Shown: positions 51,461-60,455, counted from the stretch's first letter. The stretch is DNA of 64,000 nt from Hujiaoplasma nucleasis (GCF_013745115.1 NZ_CP051151.1:558001-622000), one strand, 5' to 3'. Notes: generated by a model from the letters alone, not told the origin. Numbers and translations are program-made.

Positions 51461-51971
51461 TATTTTTTCTACTCCTTATCAGTTTGGCTGGATTTCCTGC
51501 AACAATTGTATAAGGTTTCACATCTTTTGTCACAATAGCGCCTGCACCAATAATAGCTCCCTCACCTATAACAACACCAGGCAAAATTATAACTCTTCTC
51601 CCAATCCAAACATCATTTCCAATTGTTACAGGTTCAATTTCACTATACCCCTGTTTTTGCATTGGGATATCGGTTCTTCTAAATTCATGATTCTGTGTGT
51701 ATACAATTACCTCTGGTCCCATGTTTACAAAATCACCAATCTCAACTGGTCCTAATATTTCACAATTAACACCAATACCAGAATTATCTCCTAAGGACAC
51801 TAAATGATTGAATACGGCGCCTTTTTCGATATTTATATTCTTACCAGCTTGTTTCAATATACATCTTCCAAAAATTCCTCTTAAAAATTTTGCAAACTTC
51901 ATGTGTCTTGATAGAGGTAGGTTTTTAGCAAATATATAATATAAAACTAAACATATTTTTATTCTAAACAT
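51441..51971 (-). CDS. Hexapeptide-repeat O-acetyltransferase (WcaF/Maa-like)
   Basis: 176 residues of left-handed beta-helix repeats. LGDNSGIGVNCEILGPVEIG, then FVNMGPEVIVYTQNHEFRRT with the catalytic His, and VTIGNDVWIGRRVIILPGVV, GEGAIIGAGAIVTKDVKPYT and AGNPAKLIR, a complete acetyl-CoA-dependent sugar acetyltransferase. It should put O-acetyl groups on the surface polysaccharide. A short hydrophobic N-terminus (ICLVLYYIFAKNL) is common in capsule-type members. The gene overlaps the following glycosyltransferase by 20 bases. Confidence 0.9.
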   Translation of the reverse strand: MFRIKICLVLYYIFAKNLPLSRHMKFAKFLRGIFGRCILKQAGKNINIEKGAVFNHLVSLGDNSGIGVNCEILGPVEIGDFVNMGPEVIVYTQNHEFRRTDIPMQKQGYSEIEPVTIGNDVWIGRRVIILPGVVIGEGAIIGAGAIVTKDVKPYTIVAGNPAKLIRSRKNIENSQE

Positions 51972-51988
51972 TTCAACACCTTCTTTGT

Positions 51989-53032
51989 TTAAAAAATATT
52001 TCTTGTAATAATCTTTATTGCTTCGGATGATGTGTATTCCTTAGCTTTTTGAATACAATTATTTCTTAATTTAAAAAGTTTATTTTGATTTTGAAGTAAA
52101 AATAGCAACTTTCTATGAAAGTCAATTTCATCATTAAAAGCGAACGTAATTCCGGTTATATTTTCATCAATTACATCTTTATGCGATTCCCATTTCGATG
52201 CTAATACAGGAACACCAGCCAAAAAACTGTCTACTATTGTTCCAGGAAATCCCTCGGTATAATATTTTGTCGGAAATAACAGAAGATCATAATTTTTTAT
52301 AGTCTTAACTGTATCATCATATTCCAGTATTCCTTTATATTTTACTTCATTTCCACTATTTTTTAGTTGTTCAGCAAAAATTATTTTATAAGTTTTTTCA
52401 ATGGGTCCATAAATATCAAGATATATTTTCTTTTCAAATAAATTTTCGTTAATTCTATTCACTACTTGTATTGCATCACTTACACCTTTTTTTTCGTTTA
52501 TTCTAGAAAGAATACAAACACTTAAAAAATCTTTTTTAAATTCAGAAACTTTTTCAGTTATGTCAATCGGATTAATTGATTTAAAATTTTTAAAAACAAT
52601 AATTCTTTTATTTGTGACAATTTTCATTAAATTTGTTTTTAATGTTTCAGTTTGAACATATATGTAGTCGATTTTATTCATTTTAGATATTAACCATTTG
52701 TTTTTCTGCAATTCATCCTTCAACCATGCTCCCACAACAATATAATGAACTTTAAGTTTAAATATTTTTCTTAAGCTCACAAACAATGGAATGAATACCT
52801 TTATGCCATTTTGAGCTGGCAATATTATAATGTGTTTAGATTTTATAGCTAACATAAGCGATTTGAAGAATAATTTTATTGGTTTTTTTTTCCAATCACT
52901 TGTATCAACAATACTAATGTTTTGTTCCCCATATACTTTTTTTAGTTCATCTGTAATAATCCTTGTTTTAATTGTCTGACCGCCAATTGCATTTTTTCCT
53001 GAGTTGAAGTGTCCGCAAACTCCTATTCTCAT
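51989..53032 (-). CDS. Glycosyltransferase family 4-like
   Basis: 347 residues from the ATG at 53032, whose first base overlaps the stop of the epimerase gene (TAATG), with AGGAAA upstream. A longer frame to 53065 adds residues unlike the family. The start MRIGVCGHFNSGKNAIGGQT gives the GT-B glycine-rich loop. The C-terminal donor domain includes KDFLSVCILSRINEKKGVSD and LLFPTKYYTEGFPGTIVDSF with LAGVPVLASKWESHKDVI. A sugar transferase for the repeat unit; linkage unknown. Confidence 0.85.
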   Translation of the reverse strand: MRIGVCGHFNSGKNAIGGQTIKTRIITDELKKVYGEQNISIVDTSDWKKKPIKLFFKSLMLAIKSKHIIILPAQNGIKVFIPLFVSLRKIFKLKVHYIVVGAWLKDELQKNKWLISKMNKIDYIYVQTETLKTNLMKIVTNKRIIVFKNFKSINPIDITEKVSEFKKDFLSVCILSRINEKKGVSDAIQVVNRINENLFEKKIYLDIYGPIEKTYKIIFAEQLKNSGNEVKYKGILEYDDTVKTIKNYDLLLFPTKYYTEGFPGTIVDSFLAGVPVLASKWESHKDVIDENITGITFAFNDEIDFHRKLLFLLQNQNKLFKLRNNCIQKAKEYTSSEAIKIITRNIF

Positions 53033-54018
53033 TAAAATTGTTTTCCTAAATTTTGAATATACCATAATATTGATTCCTTAAGTCCCTCTTCAAAAGGCCA
53101 ACTCGGTTTATAATTTAGCATTTTTTTTGCTTTAGTGATATCAGCATTACTGTGCATAATATCTCCTTTTCGTTCAGGTCCAAAGTTAGGTTTAATATTT
53201 TTGTTTAATACTTCCAAAAGAAAATTGTAGACATCAATCAAATATTCTCTGCTACCATATGCAATATTAAACACTTCGCCAGCGAACTTTGATGGGGCTA
53301 GACATGCTTTAAGATTAGCTTCAACAACATTTTCAATATAAGTGAAATCTCTGCTTTGATTCCCACTTCCATCTATAGTTGGTCGCTCATCGTTTAACAA
53401 CTGCTTTATAAATTTTGGAATTACTGCAGCATATTGGCCTTTAGGGTCTTGTCGCTTTCCAAAAACATTAAAATACCTTAATCCAAAAGTATCTAATCCG
53501 TATATGTTTGAATAAAGTCTTGCATATTTTTCGTTCACCATTTTTGTTAAAGCATATGGAGATAGCAAATTACCTTCTTTACCCTCTACTTTAGGCAAAG
53601 CCATTTCATCACCATACACCGATGAACTAGATGCGTAAACAAATTTTTTTACTCCATTTTGTCTTGCTGCTTCTAACATATTTAAGGTTCCTTTAATATT
53701 AATCTCTTCATATAGTAATGGAAACTCAATACTCCTAGGAACGCTTCCCCAAGCAGCTTGATGGAGTATATAGGTAACGTCTTTTGAAGCTTTTAAACAT
53801 GTATCATAATTTCTAATGTCACCATTTATAAACTCATAATTAGAATTATTAAGAAACATATCAACGTGTGCCTTTTTTCCTGTAGATAAATTATCAAGGC
53901 ACTTTACCTTATAACCCATATTCAACAACGTTTCACATAAATTTGAACCAATAAACCCCGCTCCACCAGTAACCAAAAAAACGCTACTTCTATCAAACTT
54001 TATATTCTCATATCCCAT
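53032..54018 (-). CDS. UDP-N-acetylglucosamine 4-epimerase (WbpP/TviC type)
   Basis: 328 residues, short-chain dehydrogenase fold. VFLVTGGAGFIGSNLCETLL gives the NAD-binding loop. HQAAWGSVPRSIEFPLLYEE is the SVPRSI signature of UDP-GlcNAc epimerases of the WbpP/TviC group; ASSSSVYGD and YALTKMVNE give the catalytic Ser and Tyr-x3-Lys; RYFNVFGKRQDPKGQYAAVI is also group-specific. It interconverts UDP-GlcNAc and UDP-GalNAc, or their uronic forms, with the adjacent dehydrogenase (16 bases upstream), as in Vi-antigen synthesis. It shares one base with the next gene. Confidence 0.9.
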   Translation of the reverse strand: MGYENIKFDRSSVFLVTGGAGFIGSNLCETLLNMGYKVKCLDNLSTGKKAHVDMFLNNSNYEFINGDIRNYDTCLKASKDVTYILHQAAWGSVPRSIEFPLLYEEINIKGTLNMLEAARQNGVKKFVYASSSSVYGDEMALPKVEGKEGNLLSPYALTKMVNEKYARLYSNIYGLDTFGLRYFNVFGKRQDPKGQYAAVIPKFIKQLLNDERPTIDGSGNQSRDFTYIENVVEANLKACLAPSKFAGEVFNIAYGSREYLIDVYNFLLEVLNKNIKPNFGPERKGDIMHSNADITKAKKMLNYKPSWPFEEGLKESILWYIQNLGKQF

Positions 54019-54034
54019 TTGTTAAACCATCCTT

Positions 54035-55354
54035 CTACAGTCTCCAATACTTATAACCTTCATTTTCAAAGGCCTGTCTACTAAATATTCCTTTTATGTC
54101 TATTAACACCTTGTTTTTACTTGAATTTTTTTTGAACATAGCATCAATGTCTTTAAACGCAAGTTCCAAAAACTGATTGTGTCCAACTGCGACAACTATT
54201 GCATCCATATTTCGGATTTCTGACATAGCATGAAAATCAATACCGTACTCCTTATTGGCCTCCTCAGTATCAGCTTCAGGATCCGCAATAACTGGAATTA
54301 TACCGTATTCTTTAAGTTCATGTACAATATCTATTACTCTAGTATTTCTAGTATCAGGACAATTTTCTTTAAAGGTGAACCCTAAAATTGCTACTTTTGC
54401 ATCTTTTACCGGGATATCTGCGTTTATTATGTTTTTTATCAAATTTTCTACAACATATTTACCCATATCGTCATTTATTCTTCTACCAGATAGTATTATC
54501 TGAGAATGATATCCCAATTGTTCTGCTTTATATGTTAAATAATACGGGTCAACTCCAATGCAGTGTCCACCTACAAGTCCTGGAAAAAAATTTAAAAAAT
54601 TCCATTTAGTTCCCGCAGCTTCCAGTACCGCCTTAGTATCAATATTCATTTTATTGAAAATTATTGATAATTCATTCATGAAAGCTATATTTATATCTCT
54701 CTGAGAATTTTCAATTACTTTAGCTGCTTCAGCAACTTTAATCGATTGAGCTTTGTAAACTCCCGCATCAACTACTAACTCATATACTTTAGAAATTGTT
54801 TCGAGAGAATCCTTATCCATGCCTGACACCACTTTAGTAATTGTTTCAAGTCTATGAACTTTATCACCTGGATTTATGCGTTCTGGCGAATATCCAACCT
54901 TAAAGTCTATCCCACACCTTAACCCAGACTCTTCTTCAAGAATAGGCACGCATATATCTTCAGTTACACCAGGATATACGGTTGACTCAAAAACAACAAT
55001 TGATCCTTTTCTTAGATTTCTACCTACAATTTTACTTGCAGATTCCACAGGTGTTAAATCGGGTGTATGATCGGATTTTACTGGAGTTGGAACTGCAATA
55101 ATGTGAAACTTAGCTTCTCTTAATTTTTTCTCATCTGAAGTAAAATCAACTTTCGTATTTTTTAATGCTTCATTACCAACTTCTTTAGTTAAATCAAAAC
55201 CATTTTTGTATGAATCAATCTTTTCATTGTTAATATCGAATCCTACTACATCTACTTTCTTTGCAAAAGCAACAGCTATAGGCATACCAACATAGCCTAA
55301 ACCTACAATAGAAATTCTTTCTTTTTTGTTTACAATATCATTAAATAAGCTCAT
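54035..55354 (-). CDS. UDP-N-acetyl-hexosamine 6-dehydrogenase (TviB/WbpO type)
   Basis: 439 residues. RISIVGLGYVGMPIAVAFAK is the NAD-binding start; VPTPVKSDHTPDLTPVESAS, GYSPERINPGDK, EAAKVIENSQRDINIAFMNE and the catalytic-cysteine loop FFPGLVGGHCIGVDPYYLTY are those of TviB, VipA and WbpO rather than the UDP-glucose or ManNAc enzymes. It oxidises C6 of UDP-GlcNAc or UDP-GalNAc to the uronate with two NAD. With the epimerase next to it, the pathway product is UDP-GalNAcA. It starts with an ATGA overlap at the end of the GT2 gene. Confidence 0.9.
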   Translation of the reverse strand: MSLFNDIVNKKERISIVGLGYVGMPIAVAFAKKVDVVGFDINNEKIDSYKNGFDLTKEVGNEALKNTKVDFTSDEKKLREAKFHIIAVPTPVKSDHTPDLTPVESASKIVGRNLRKGSIVVFESTVYPGVTEDICVPILEEESGLRCGIDFKVGYSPERINPGDKVHRLETITKVVSGMDKDSLETISKVYELVVDAGVYKAQSIKVAEAAKVIENSQRDINIAFMNELSIIFNKMNIDTKAVLEAAGTKWNFLNFFPGLVGGHCIGVDPYYLTYKAEQLGYHSQIILSGRRINDDMGKYVVENLIKNIINADIPVKDAKVAILGFTFKENCPDTRNTRVIDIVHELKEYGIIPVIADPEADTEEANKEYGIDFHAMSEIRNMDAIVVAVGHNQFLELAFKDIDAMFKKNSSKNKVLIDIKGIFSRQAFENEGYKYWRL

Positions 55355-56271
55355 TTTCTTTCTCCTTCTCTCTTCTTTCTTATATTGTATAAAAATTTAT
55401 ATAATTCTCTAATAAAAATAATTGGGTATAAGATTACTGTTTTAATTGAGGAAATCAAAAACATTATGTATTTTTTATTTCTTTTGTATGCAATTGCTAG
55501 TACTGCATTATGTCTAAATTTAATATATGATATTTCTTTTTTATTTAAATAACTAAAATACTCTTTTTTAAATCTATATAGATCATTCTCACCCTTAATT
55601 TTAGCTTCACTAAAGGAAATACCGCCATCATTTAACTTAAAGGCAATAACATCCGATTTATCCAAGTGGCCAATTTTCAATTTTGCATTTATAGACTTGA
55701 GCATTAAGTAAAATTCTTGTCCCATATTTACATTATCAAACATTCCTATTCTTTTAAGGCAATCTGATTTATACATGAACGTTGGAGTTCCTGTTAAATG
55801 ATGCATTAAATGCTGCTTAAGTAAATTTTTTTCAGAAAAATCCTTTATCCAAGAAAAATTTCGAAAATCAACTAATTTTCCATTCTTATTATGGAATATT
55901 AAATTAGTAAAACAGAGGTCTAAATCATTTACTTTCATATATAATATCTGGTTTTTTACTTTATTTTCTAGATATATGTCATCATCATCTAAAAAAGTAA
56001 CGTAATCCCCATTCGATAACTCAATACCCTTATTTCTTGATAAAGCACCTCCTAGATTATTTTCATTCTTAAAGTATATAACCCTGGGGTCATTTAGCAT
56101 TCTTACTTTATTCTTAATATCATAATATTTCTTTTCACTGGTTATGTTATCATCAATAATTATAATTTCAATATTTTTGTAAGTTTGATTCAATACGGAC
56201 TCTATAGCTCTGCTTAATATATTAAACTCCCGTTTATAGGTTGGTATTATTATCGACACTAGATCATTCAA
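55351..56271 (-). CDS. Glycosyltransferase family 2
   Basis: 306 residues. The GT-A start LVSIIIPTYKREFNILSRAI, with ESVLNQTYKNIEIIIIDDN, and the DxD-type YVTFLDDDDIYLENKVKNQI are typical. NLGGALSRNKGIELSNGDYV completes the UDP-sugar site. The C-terminal 60 residues contain a hydrophobic helix near 270-295 (MFLISSIKTVILYPIIFIRE) that may hold it at the membrane. It probably adds the second sugar after the initiating transferase, which lies 26 bases upstream of it. Its stop overlaps the dehydrogenase start by 4 bases. Confidence 0.88.
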   Translation of the reverse strand: MNDLVSIIIPTYKREFNILSRAIESVLNQTYKNIEIIIIDDNITSEKKYYDIKNKVRMLNDPRVIYFKNENNLGGALSRNKGIELSNGDYVTFLDDDDIYLENKVKNQILYMKVNDLDLCFTNLIFHNKNGKLVDFRNFSWIKDFSEKNLLKQHLMHHLTGTPTFMYKSDCLKRIGMFDNVNMGQEFYLMLKSINAKLKIGHLDKSDVIAFKLNDGGISFSEAKIKGENDLYRFKKEYFSYLNKKEISYIKFRHNAVLAIAYKRNKKYIMFLISSIKTVILYPIIFIRELYKFLYNIRKKREGERK

Positions 56272-56297
56272 AGTACCTACTCCTTAATGTTACATTT

Positions 56298-56984
56298 TCA
56301 AAAATCTATAAAAATACTCATTGTCTTAAACAATATTATTAAATCTCTACCTAAACTAAAATTTCTTAAGTATTTTGTGTTGTACTCCATTTTTTTCGGT
56401 AGTATATTTTTTATATATGCATCATCAATTTCTTTTTCATTTAGATTATCTAGCTGACTAGCCTCATCTCTATAATATATACTAGCTTCAGAGGTAACAC
56501 CTGCAGGCAATAGTAATGTTGATAACATTTCAGGTGTGTAAAATTTGACATATTTCTCTACTTCTGGTCGTGTTCCAACAAATGTCATTTCACCCTTTAT
56601 AATATTAATTAATTGCGGTAACTCATCAATTCTAAACTTACGCAAAAACTTTCCAATTTTTGTTACACGATTATCCATTTTTGTAGTTAATTGTTGTTTT
56701 AAGTCCGAATTCATTTTCATTGTTCTAAACTTAATAATTTTAAATTTATTGCCATAAATCGTAATTCTTTCTTGTTTAAAAAAAACCGTTCCAGGTGATG
56801 AAGTTTTTATAGCAATAGCTATTATTATCATCACAGGTAAAGTAAGAATCAACAATAACACAGAAAATACTATGTCAAATAATCTTTTTAATCTAATTTG
56901 ATGTTTTCTTTTCCTTAATATTTCATAATACTCTTTTACATGATTATTTTTCATCTTATTAGGTAATTTTTCCCATGATAGCAT
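56298..56984 (-). CDS. Initiating sugar-phosphate transferase (undecaprenyl-phosphate glycosyl-1-phosphate transferase)
   Basis: 228 residues, one N-terminal re-entrant helix (FDIVFSVLLLILTLPVMIII) and the conserved cytoplasmic PGT domain: SSPGTVFFKQERITIYGNKF, KIIKFRTMKM, KFLRKFRIDELPQLINIIKG with the Asp-Glu catalytic pair, and FVGTRPEVEKYVKFYTPEML. It loads the first sugar-1-phosphate onto undecaprenyl phosphate. The size matches short PglC-like members that have no CapD-like part. It is coupled to the aminotransferase gene at the same base (56984), so the first sugar may be an amino-deoxy sugar. Confidence 0.9.
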   Translation of the reverse strand: MLSWEKLPNKMKNNHVKEYYEILRKRKHQIRLKRLFDIVFSVLLLILTLPVMIIIAIAIKTSSPGTVFFKQERITIYGNKFKIIKFRTMKMNSDLKQQLTTKMDNRVTKIGKFLRKFRIDELPQLINIIKGEMTFVGTRPEVEKYVKFYTPEMLSTLLLPAGVTSEASIYYRDEASQLDNLNEKEIDDAYIKNILPKKMEYNTKYLRNFSLGRDLIILFKTMSIFIDF

Positions 56985-58210
56985 TAATTAATACCTCTAC
57001 TCTTGATATTATTAACAACTTCATTCAAACTAGTTGCTATATATATAATTTCATCTTCTGACAGGGTAGAATAAAGAGGTAAAGAGATTTCATTAACATA
57101 TTTCTTGTAAGCTTGTGGGTAGTCATCAATATTAAAACCTAAAGCCTTATATGCAGAAAACAAAGGTAATGGTTTGTAGTGGACATTGGTTGAAATACCT
57201 CTACTTGCCATTTCAAAAATCACTTTATTTCTTTCTTCAAGCGTGAAATCAATTAAGTTGCACAAAAGTAAGTGTCCTGAACTTTTAAAATCACTTCCTG
57301 TATGTTTTATTGTGTCTATTAGTTTTTTATCAATAAACTTTTCATAAATTTTTATAATATTTTGTCTTTTTATCAGCAAATCATCGTACCTTTTCAGCTG
57401 TACAAGACCTATTGCTGCTAATACATCAGTCATATTTGTTTTGTAACCAAGATAAATTATATCGTACTCCCAAGCTCCTTTTTGAGTTTTTGAAAACGCA
57501 TCCTTTGACTGACCATGTAAACTATACAGCATGAACTCTTTGTAAAATTCTTCATCCGTCATACCAAAAGTATTAGTCCAAACTACCGCTCCGCCTTCAG
57601 CAGTGGTCAAATTCTTAACTGCATGAAAAGAGAAACAACTTATGTCTGCAAATTGACCAGACCTTTTTCCTTTGTGTAATGCTCCAAGTGAATGTGCGGC
57701 ATCTGCAAGTATTGCTACTCTACCTATAGACTTTTGCTTACTATTATTGGCCTTGAACAAGTATTTTTTTTCATTTACAATACTAATAATTTTATTGTAA
57801 TCACACATAACACCTGCTATGTCCACCGGAATAATAACTTTTGTTTTTTCAGTAATTGCATCTTTTAATTTATAATAATCCATTTCAAATGAATTTGGTG
57901 CAGTATCGACTAATACAATTTTTGCACCAACATGATGAATTACAGAAGCTGATGCAGTATATGTATATGCCGAGGTTATAACTTCATCTCCAGGACCAAT
58001 ACCTAAAATACGTAGAGATAGTTCCATTGCTGCAGTTGCTGAATTCAGACAGACGGCTTTTTTGACACCGACATATTCTGCTAATTTTTTTTCCAAAGCT
58101 TTTGTTTTAGGACCAGTAGTAATCCAACCAGAACTTAATGTATCCTTTACTTCACTTATTTCTTCTTCAGTTATATCTGGAGGAGAAAAAGGTATATTTC
58201 TTTCTATCAT
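56984..58210 (-). CDS. DegT/DnrJ/EryC1/StrS aminotransferase
   Basis: 408 residues from the ATG at 58210 (GAAGGTGA five bases upstream); the longer frame to 58243 adds unlike residues. PLP enzyme that aminates a 4-keto or 3-keto nucleotide sugar. NIPFSPPDITEEEISEVKDT and SGWITTGPKTKALEKKLAEY are the start blocks; AILADAAHSLGALHKGKRSG has the PLP-binding Asp and FADISCFSFHAVKNLTTAEG the Schiff-base Lys. The partner 4,6-dehydratase is not in the window, so it must be elsewhere or the substrate is different. The downstream sugar transferase starts at the same base where this gene ends. Confidence 0.9.
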   Translation of the reverse strand: MIERNIPFSPPDITEEEISEVKDTLSSGWITTGPKTKALEKKLAEYVGVKKAVCLNSATAAMELSLRILGIGPGDEVITSAYTYTASASVIHHVGAKIVLVDTAPNSFEMDYYKLKDAITEKTKVIIPVDIAGVMCDYNKIISIVNEKKYLFKANNSKQKSIGRVAILADAAHSLGALHKGKRSGQFADISCFSFHAVKNLTTAEGGAVVWTNTFGMTDEEFYKEFMLYSLHGQSKDAFSKTQKGAWEYDIIYLGYKTNMTDVLAAIGLVQLKRYDDLLIKRQNIIKIYEKFIDKKLIDTIKHTGSDFKSSGHLLLCNLIDFTLEERNKVIFEMASRGISTNVHYKPLPLFSAYKALGFNIDDYPQAYKKYVNEISLPLYSTLSEDEIIYIATSLNEVVNNIKSRGIN

Positions 58211-58223
58211 ATATTCACCTTCT

Positions 58224-58847
58224 TTAATTATTAAAAAATTCAATTATTTTACTGTCATCATAATTTATAGTTTTTAATTTATCAGTTATTTTATTGTGAT
58301 GAGTATAACTTGATATTAATATCCCATCATGTCTAAAATGAATAATTTCTTTTAAACTTATAATAGGCTTGTTTAATAATAAATTGCCTTGTTTACGTGG
58401 ATCATCATCAATAACTGCCGCAATTGATAGTAGCAAGTTTTTTTCAGATCCAACAACATCTAACATTAATTCAGCAACCTCTCCAGCTCCATATAACAAA
58501 ATGTTATTAATTCCTTTATTGTAGACTTGGTTTAAAAATAATACAATATTTTCTTTAGCTGAATTATATATGTTTTGTGAAGCATTTAAATATTCGATAT
58601 TTAACAGTTTCCTTCTTTCCATCCCTTTATTAGTGATAAAATACTCTACAGTTTTTGTAGAGTGTTTCTTTTTTTTGATAAGCCCTTTTTCCACAAAATT
58701 CTCGATATAAGCATTCGTCATTGAGACAGCCACTCCAATGGTTTTACTTATTTCCCTTTGGGTAATATTAGCATCTTTTTCAATGAGATCTAATATCATA
58801 AATTCCTTATACAAAAGCGTTGGCTTGAAAAACGAGTTATCACTCAT
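58224..58847 (-). CDS. Winged-helix regulator fused to a Rossmann sugar-nucleotide-type domain
   Basis: 207 residues from the ATG at 58847 (GGTGA upstream; an earlier ATG at 58862 has no site). The N-terminal winged helix (about 10-75: MILDLIEKDANITQREISKT, IGVAVSMTNAYIENFVEKGL and a basic wing IKKKKHSTKTVEYFI) resembles MarR-type. The C-terminal domain (about 110-205: NILLYGAGEVAELMLDVVGS, AVIDDDPRKQGNLLLNKPII) is like the CoA_binding_3/PglD N-terminal Rossmann domain. It may sense a nucleotide sugar and control the locus it heads. It starts the operon 14 bases before the aminotransferase gene. Its promoter lies at 58885-58913. Confidence 0.8.
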   Translation of the reverse strand: MSDNSFFKPTLLYKEFMILDLIEKDANITQREISKTIGVAVSMTNAYIENFVEKGLIKKKKHSTKTVEYFITNKGMERRKLLNIEYLNASQNIYNSAKENIVLFLNQVYNKGINNILLYGAGEVAELMLDVVGSEKNLLLSIAAVIDDDPRKQGNLLLNKPIISLKEIIHFRHDGILISSYTHHNKITDKLKTINYDDSKIIEFFNN

Positions 58848-58884
58848 GACTTCACCGTCCATTGTTCGATAATTGAATAATTCT

Positions 58885-58913
58885 ATTTTATATGATTATT
58901 AGTTGTTTTACAA
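58885..58913 (-). promoter_or_regulatory. Probable promoter of the polysaccharide operon
   Basis: TTGTAA (58908-58913) and TAAAAT (58885-58890) are 17 bases apart on the minus strand. TTGTTCG (58862-58868) and the inverse CGAACAA (58942-58948) lie on either side and may be operator halves for the winged-helix regulator. Confidence 0.5.
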
Positions 58914-58969
58914 GGGCAAATCAAAATTTTTGTTAAAAAAACGAACAAAAGTTTCAAAACTATTTCTCA

Positions 58970-59396
58970 TATTTTCAAAAAATGTAGCTTCCGTAAATTA
59001 GAGGTCCCCCTACGCGGTACCCTGGAGTATCATATTGAGATAATGGGGGAGGGGGTAAATTTACAATTATTTTCAAAATTTCTATTCTCTTGTGAGATAC
59101 TGAAGTTATTTACCAGTTGATAGGAGCAGCAATAATAACATTATCCTCTATAATAGCGAAATAAAGCCATTGATATATTTCACTAGACTAGTTTCAACTG
59201 GTAAGTCATAAGTTCAAAAACGTCAAAAAATGCTGACTTTATTAACCAGTTACTTACCTATTGCTTCAACCCCTAATATAAACGTGGTTGTTAGATGTAT
59301 TGAAACTGTATCTATCTTCTGACACTTCAATCATAGACTTTTTAGTCACTGTACATTCTCACTTACATTATGCATTGTAGATAAAACAATAAAAAA
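58970..59396. other. Gene-free region with a GC-rich patch and repeated ACCAGTT sites
   Basis: No gene seen. At 59003-59056 an unusually GC-rich patch contains GGTCCCCCTACGCGGTACC and, after 29 bases, GGGGGAGGGGG, which could pair in part. ttACCAGTTg (59110-59119), its inverse CAACTGGTAA (59195-59204) and TTAACCAGTTAC (59242-59253) form a set of related sites. It may contain the boundary between the polysaccharide locus and the mobile element. Confidence 0.4.
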
Positions 59397-59426
59397 AGCC
59401 AAAATATCAAATATGGTATTTTAGCT
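59397..59426 (-). terminator. Terminator after the DUF4373 gene
   Basis: AGCCAAAATATC pairs with GGTATTTTAGCT (one mismatch and a G-U) around a short loop. The minus strand continues TTTTTTTATTGTTTTATC. It lies about 10 bases after the stop codon. Confidence 0.65.
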
Positions 59427-59434
59427 TAAAGGTT

Positions 59435-60259
59435 TTAACTTCTTATTAAATCATTCATAAATTCTTCTATCGTTTGATTAGAATAATCTTTTATTGGTTT
59501 GGTTAATCGTTCCAAGTTATCTTTAATGGACTTTTCAAAGAACTGATATTTGTTTTCTATGAATACTGTTTTTCTTGATGCATAATTACAAAGATATCTT
59601 ACTGCTTTAAATACAGTATCTTGATCATAGCTTTTATAGAGTTCTTCGAATAGTTGGTTATATAAGTAAATATCTAGATCATAATCATCGATATATTTGT
59701 AGTTAATCAGACAAGATGTTAAGTAATGTTTATTAGGACCTTGTTCTTTGATTTTCTTCTTAATGGCTTCTTTTCTTTTAATGCGTTTCTTTTGTTCTTT
59801 ATTAAGATGTTGAAAATCTACTTCTTCAATAACAGGTTCTTCCTTTACTTTATCTTTTGTTACTTTAATAACTGGTTTACTGATCCAGTATTTTGTGTAA
59901 TCTTGGTCTTTTCTGCTTTTGGTCATTACGACAAATCTCTTTTGAATCCCTCTTGAAGTAATAACATGTTCTTTTAATAGATCTTTATCAATTAAATCAA
60001 TTTCTGCAAGATACAAAATAATTTCTTGAAGTTTATATTTACCAGATACATATTTACCATTAATCGTATTTAAGATAATATGGGCTAAGTCATCAATACT
60101 TGCTTCTAGGAAGTATCCTTTTTGATAGACGCTAATTAAGGTAATCAAATAACACATAACTCCTACAGGACCATATCGTTTGCTTAATTTGATAATCTTT
60201 GGATCATTAAAGAAATCTACATCAATATTGAAATAATCGAGTCCTGCTTTATTTGCCAT
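59435..60259 (-). CDS. DUF4373 (Lin1244/Lin1753-like) replication-type protein
   Basis: 274 residues from the ATG at 60259; the family starts just like MANKAGLDYFNIDVDFFNDP, so the longer frame to 60328 is rejected although the ribosome binding site is weak. LDYFNIDVDFFNDPKIIKLS, KRYGPVGVMCYLITLISVYQ and KGYFL make up the N-terminal domain, found in phage and mobile-element replication genes of Bacillota. A basic Lys-rich central linker (about 150-185) and a helical C-terminus (DQDTVFKAVRYLCNYASR) follow, DnaD-like in style. Its start overlaps the excisionase-like gene by 11 bases. It may recruit the helicase loader to an element origin; this is an inference. Confidence 0.75.
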   Translation of the reverse strand: MANKAGLDYFNIDVDFFNDPKIIKLSKRYGPVGVMCYLITLISVYQKGYFLEASIDDLAHIILNTINGKYVSGKYKLQEIILYLAEIDLIDKDLLKEHVITSRGIQKRFVVMTKSRKDQDYTKYWISKPVIKVTKDKVKEEPVIEEVDFQHLNKEQKKRIKRKEAIKKKIKEQGPNKHYLTSCLINYKYIDDYDLDIYLYNQLFEELYKSYDQDTVFKAVRYLCNYASRKTVFIENKYQFFEKSIKDNLERLTKPIKDYSNQTIEEFMNDLIRS

Positions 60260-60455
60260 GTTTAAATGCTCTCGCTTTATGTAATGTAATAAACTCTTCA
60301 ATATCTTTTTCTCTAAATCGCCATCCACTTGGTAATTTATAACCTTTTAACTTCCCTGCTTTTACATATTGATATACTGTTCTTTGTGATAACTGTAAAA
60401 AGTCTGCGACTTCTTTTAACCGATAACCTTGTAGGTTATTGTTGCCTTTCATCAT
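60249..60455 (-). CDS. Excisionase-type HTH protein (HTH_17)
   Basis: 68 residues, GYRLKEVADFLQLSQRTVYQ with YVKAGKLKGYKLPSGWRFRE and KDIEEFITLHKA, a complete MerR-like winged helix of the excisionase family (HTH_17). It directs integrase towards excision or controls expression. Gene order integrase, this gene, DUF4373 without gaps (its start follows the integrase stop directly) is typical for an integrative element. GGAGAAGAAG lies within the preceding gene as ribosome binding site; a second ATG one codon later is equally possible as start. Confidence 0.85.
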   Translation of the reverse strand: MMKGNNNLQGYRLKEVADFLQLSQRTVYQYVKAGKLKGYKLPSGWRFREKDIEEFITLHKARAFKHGK

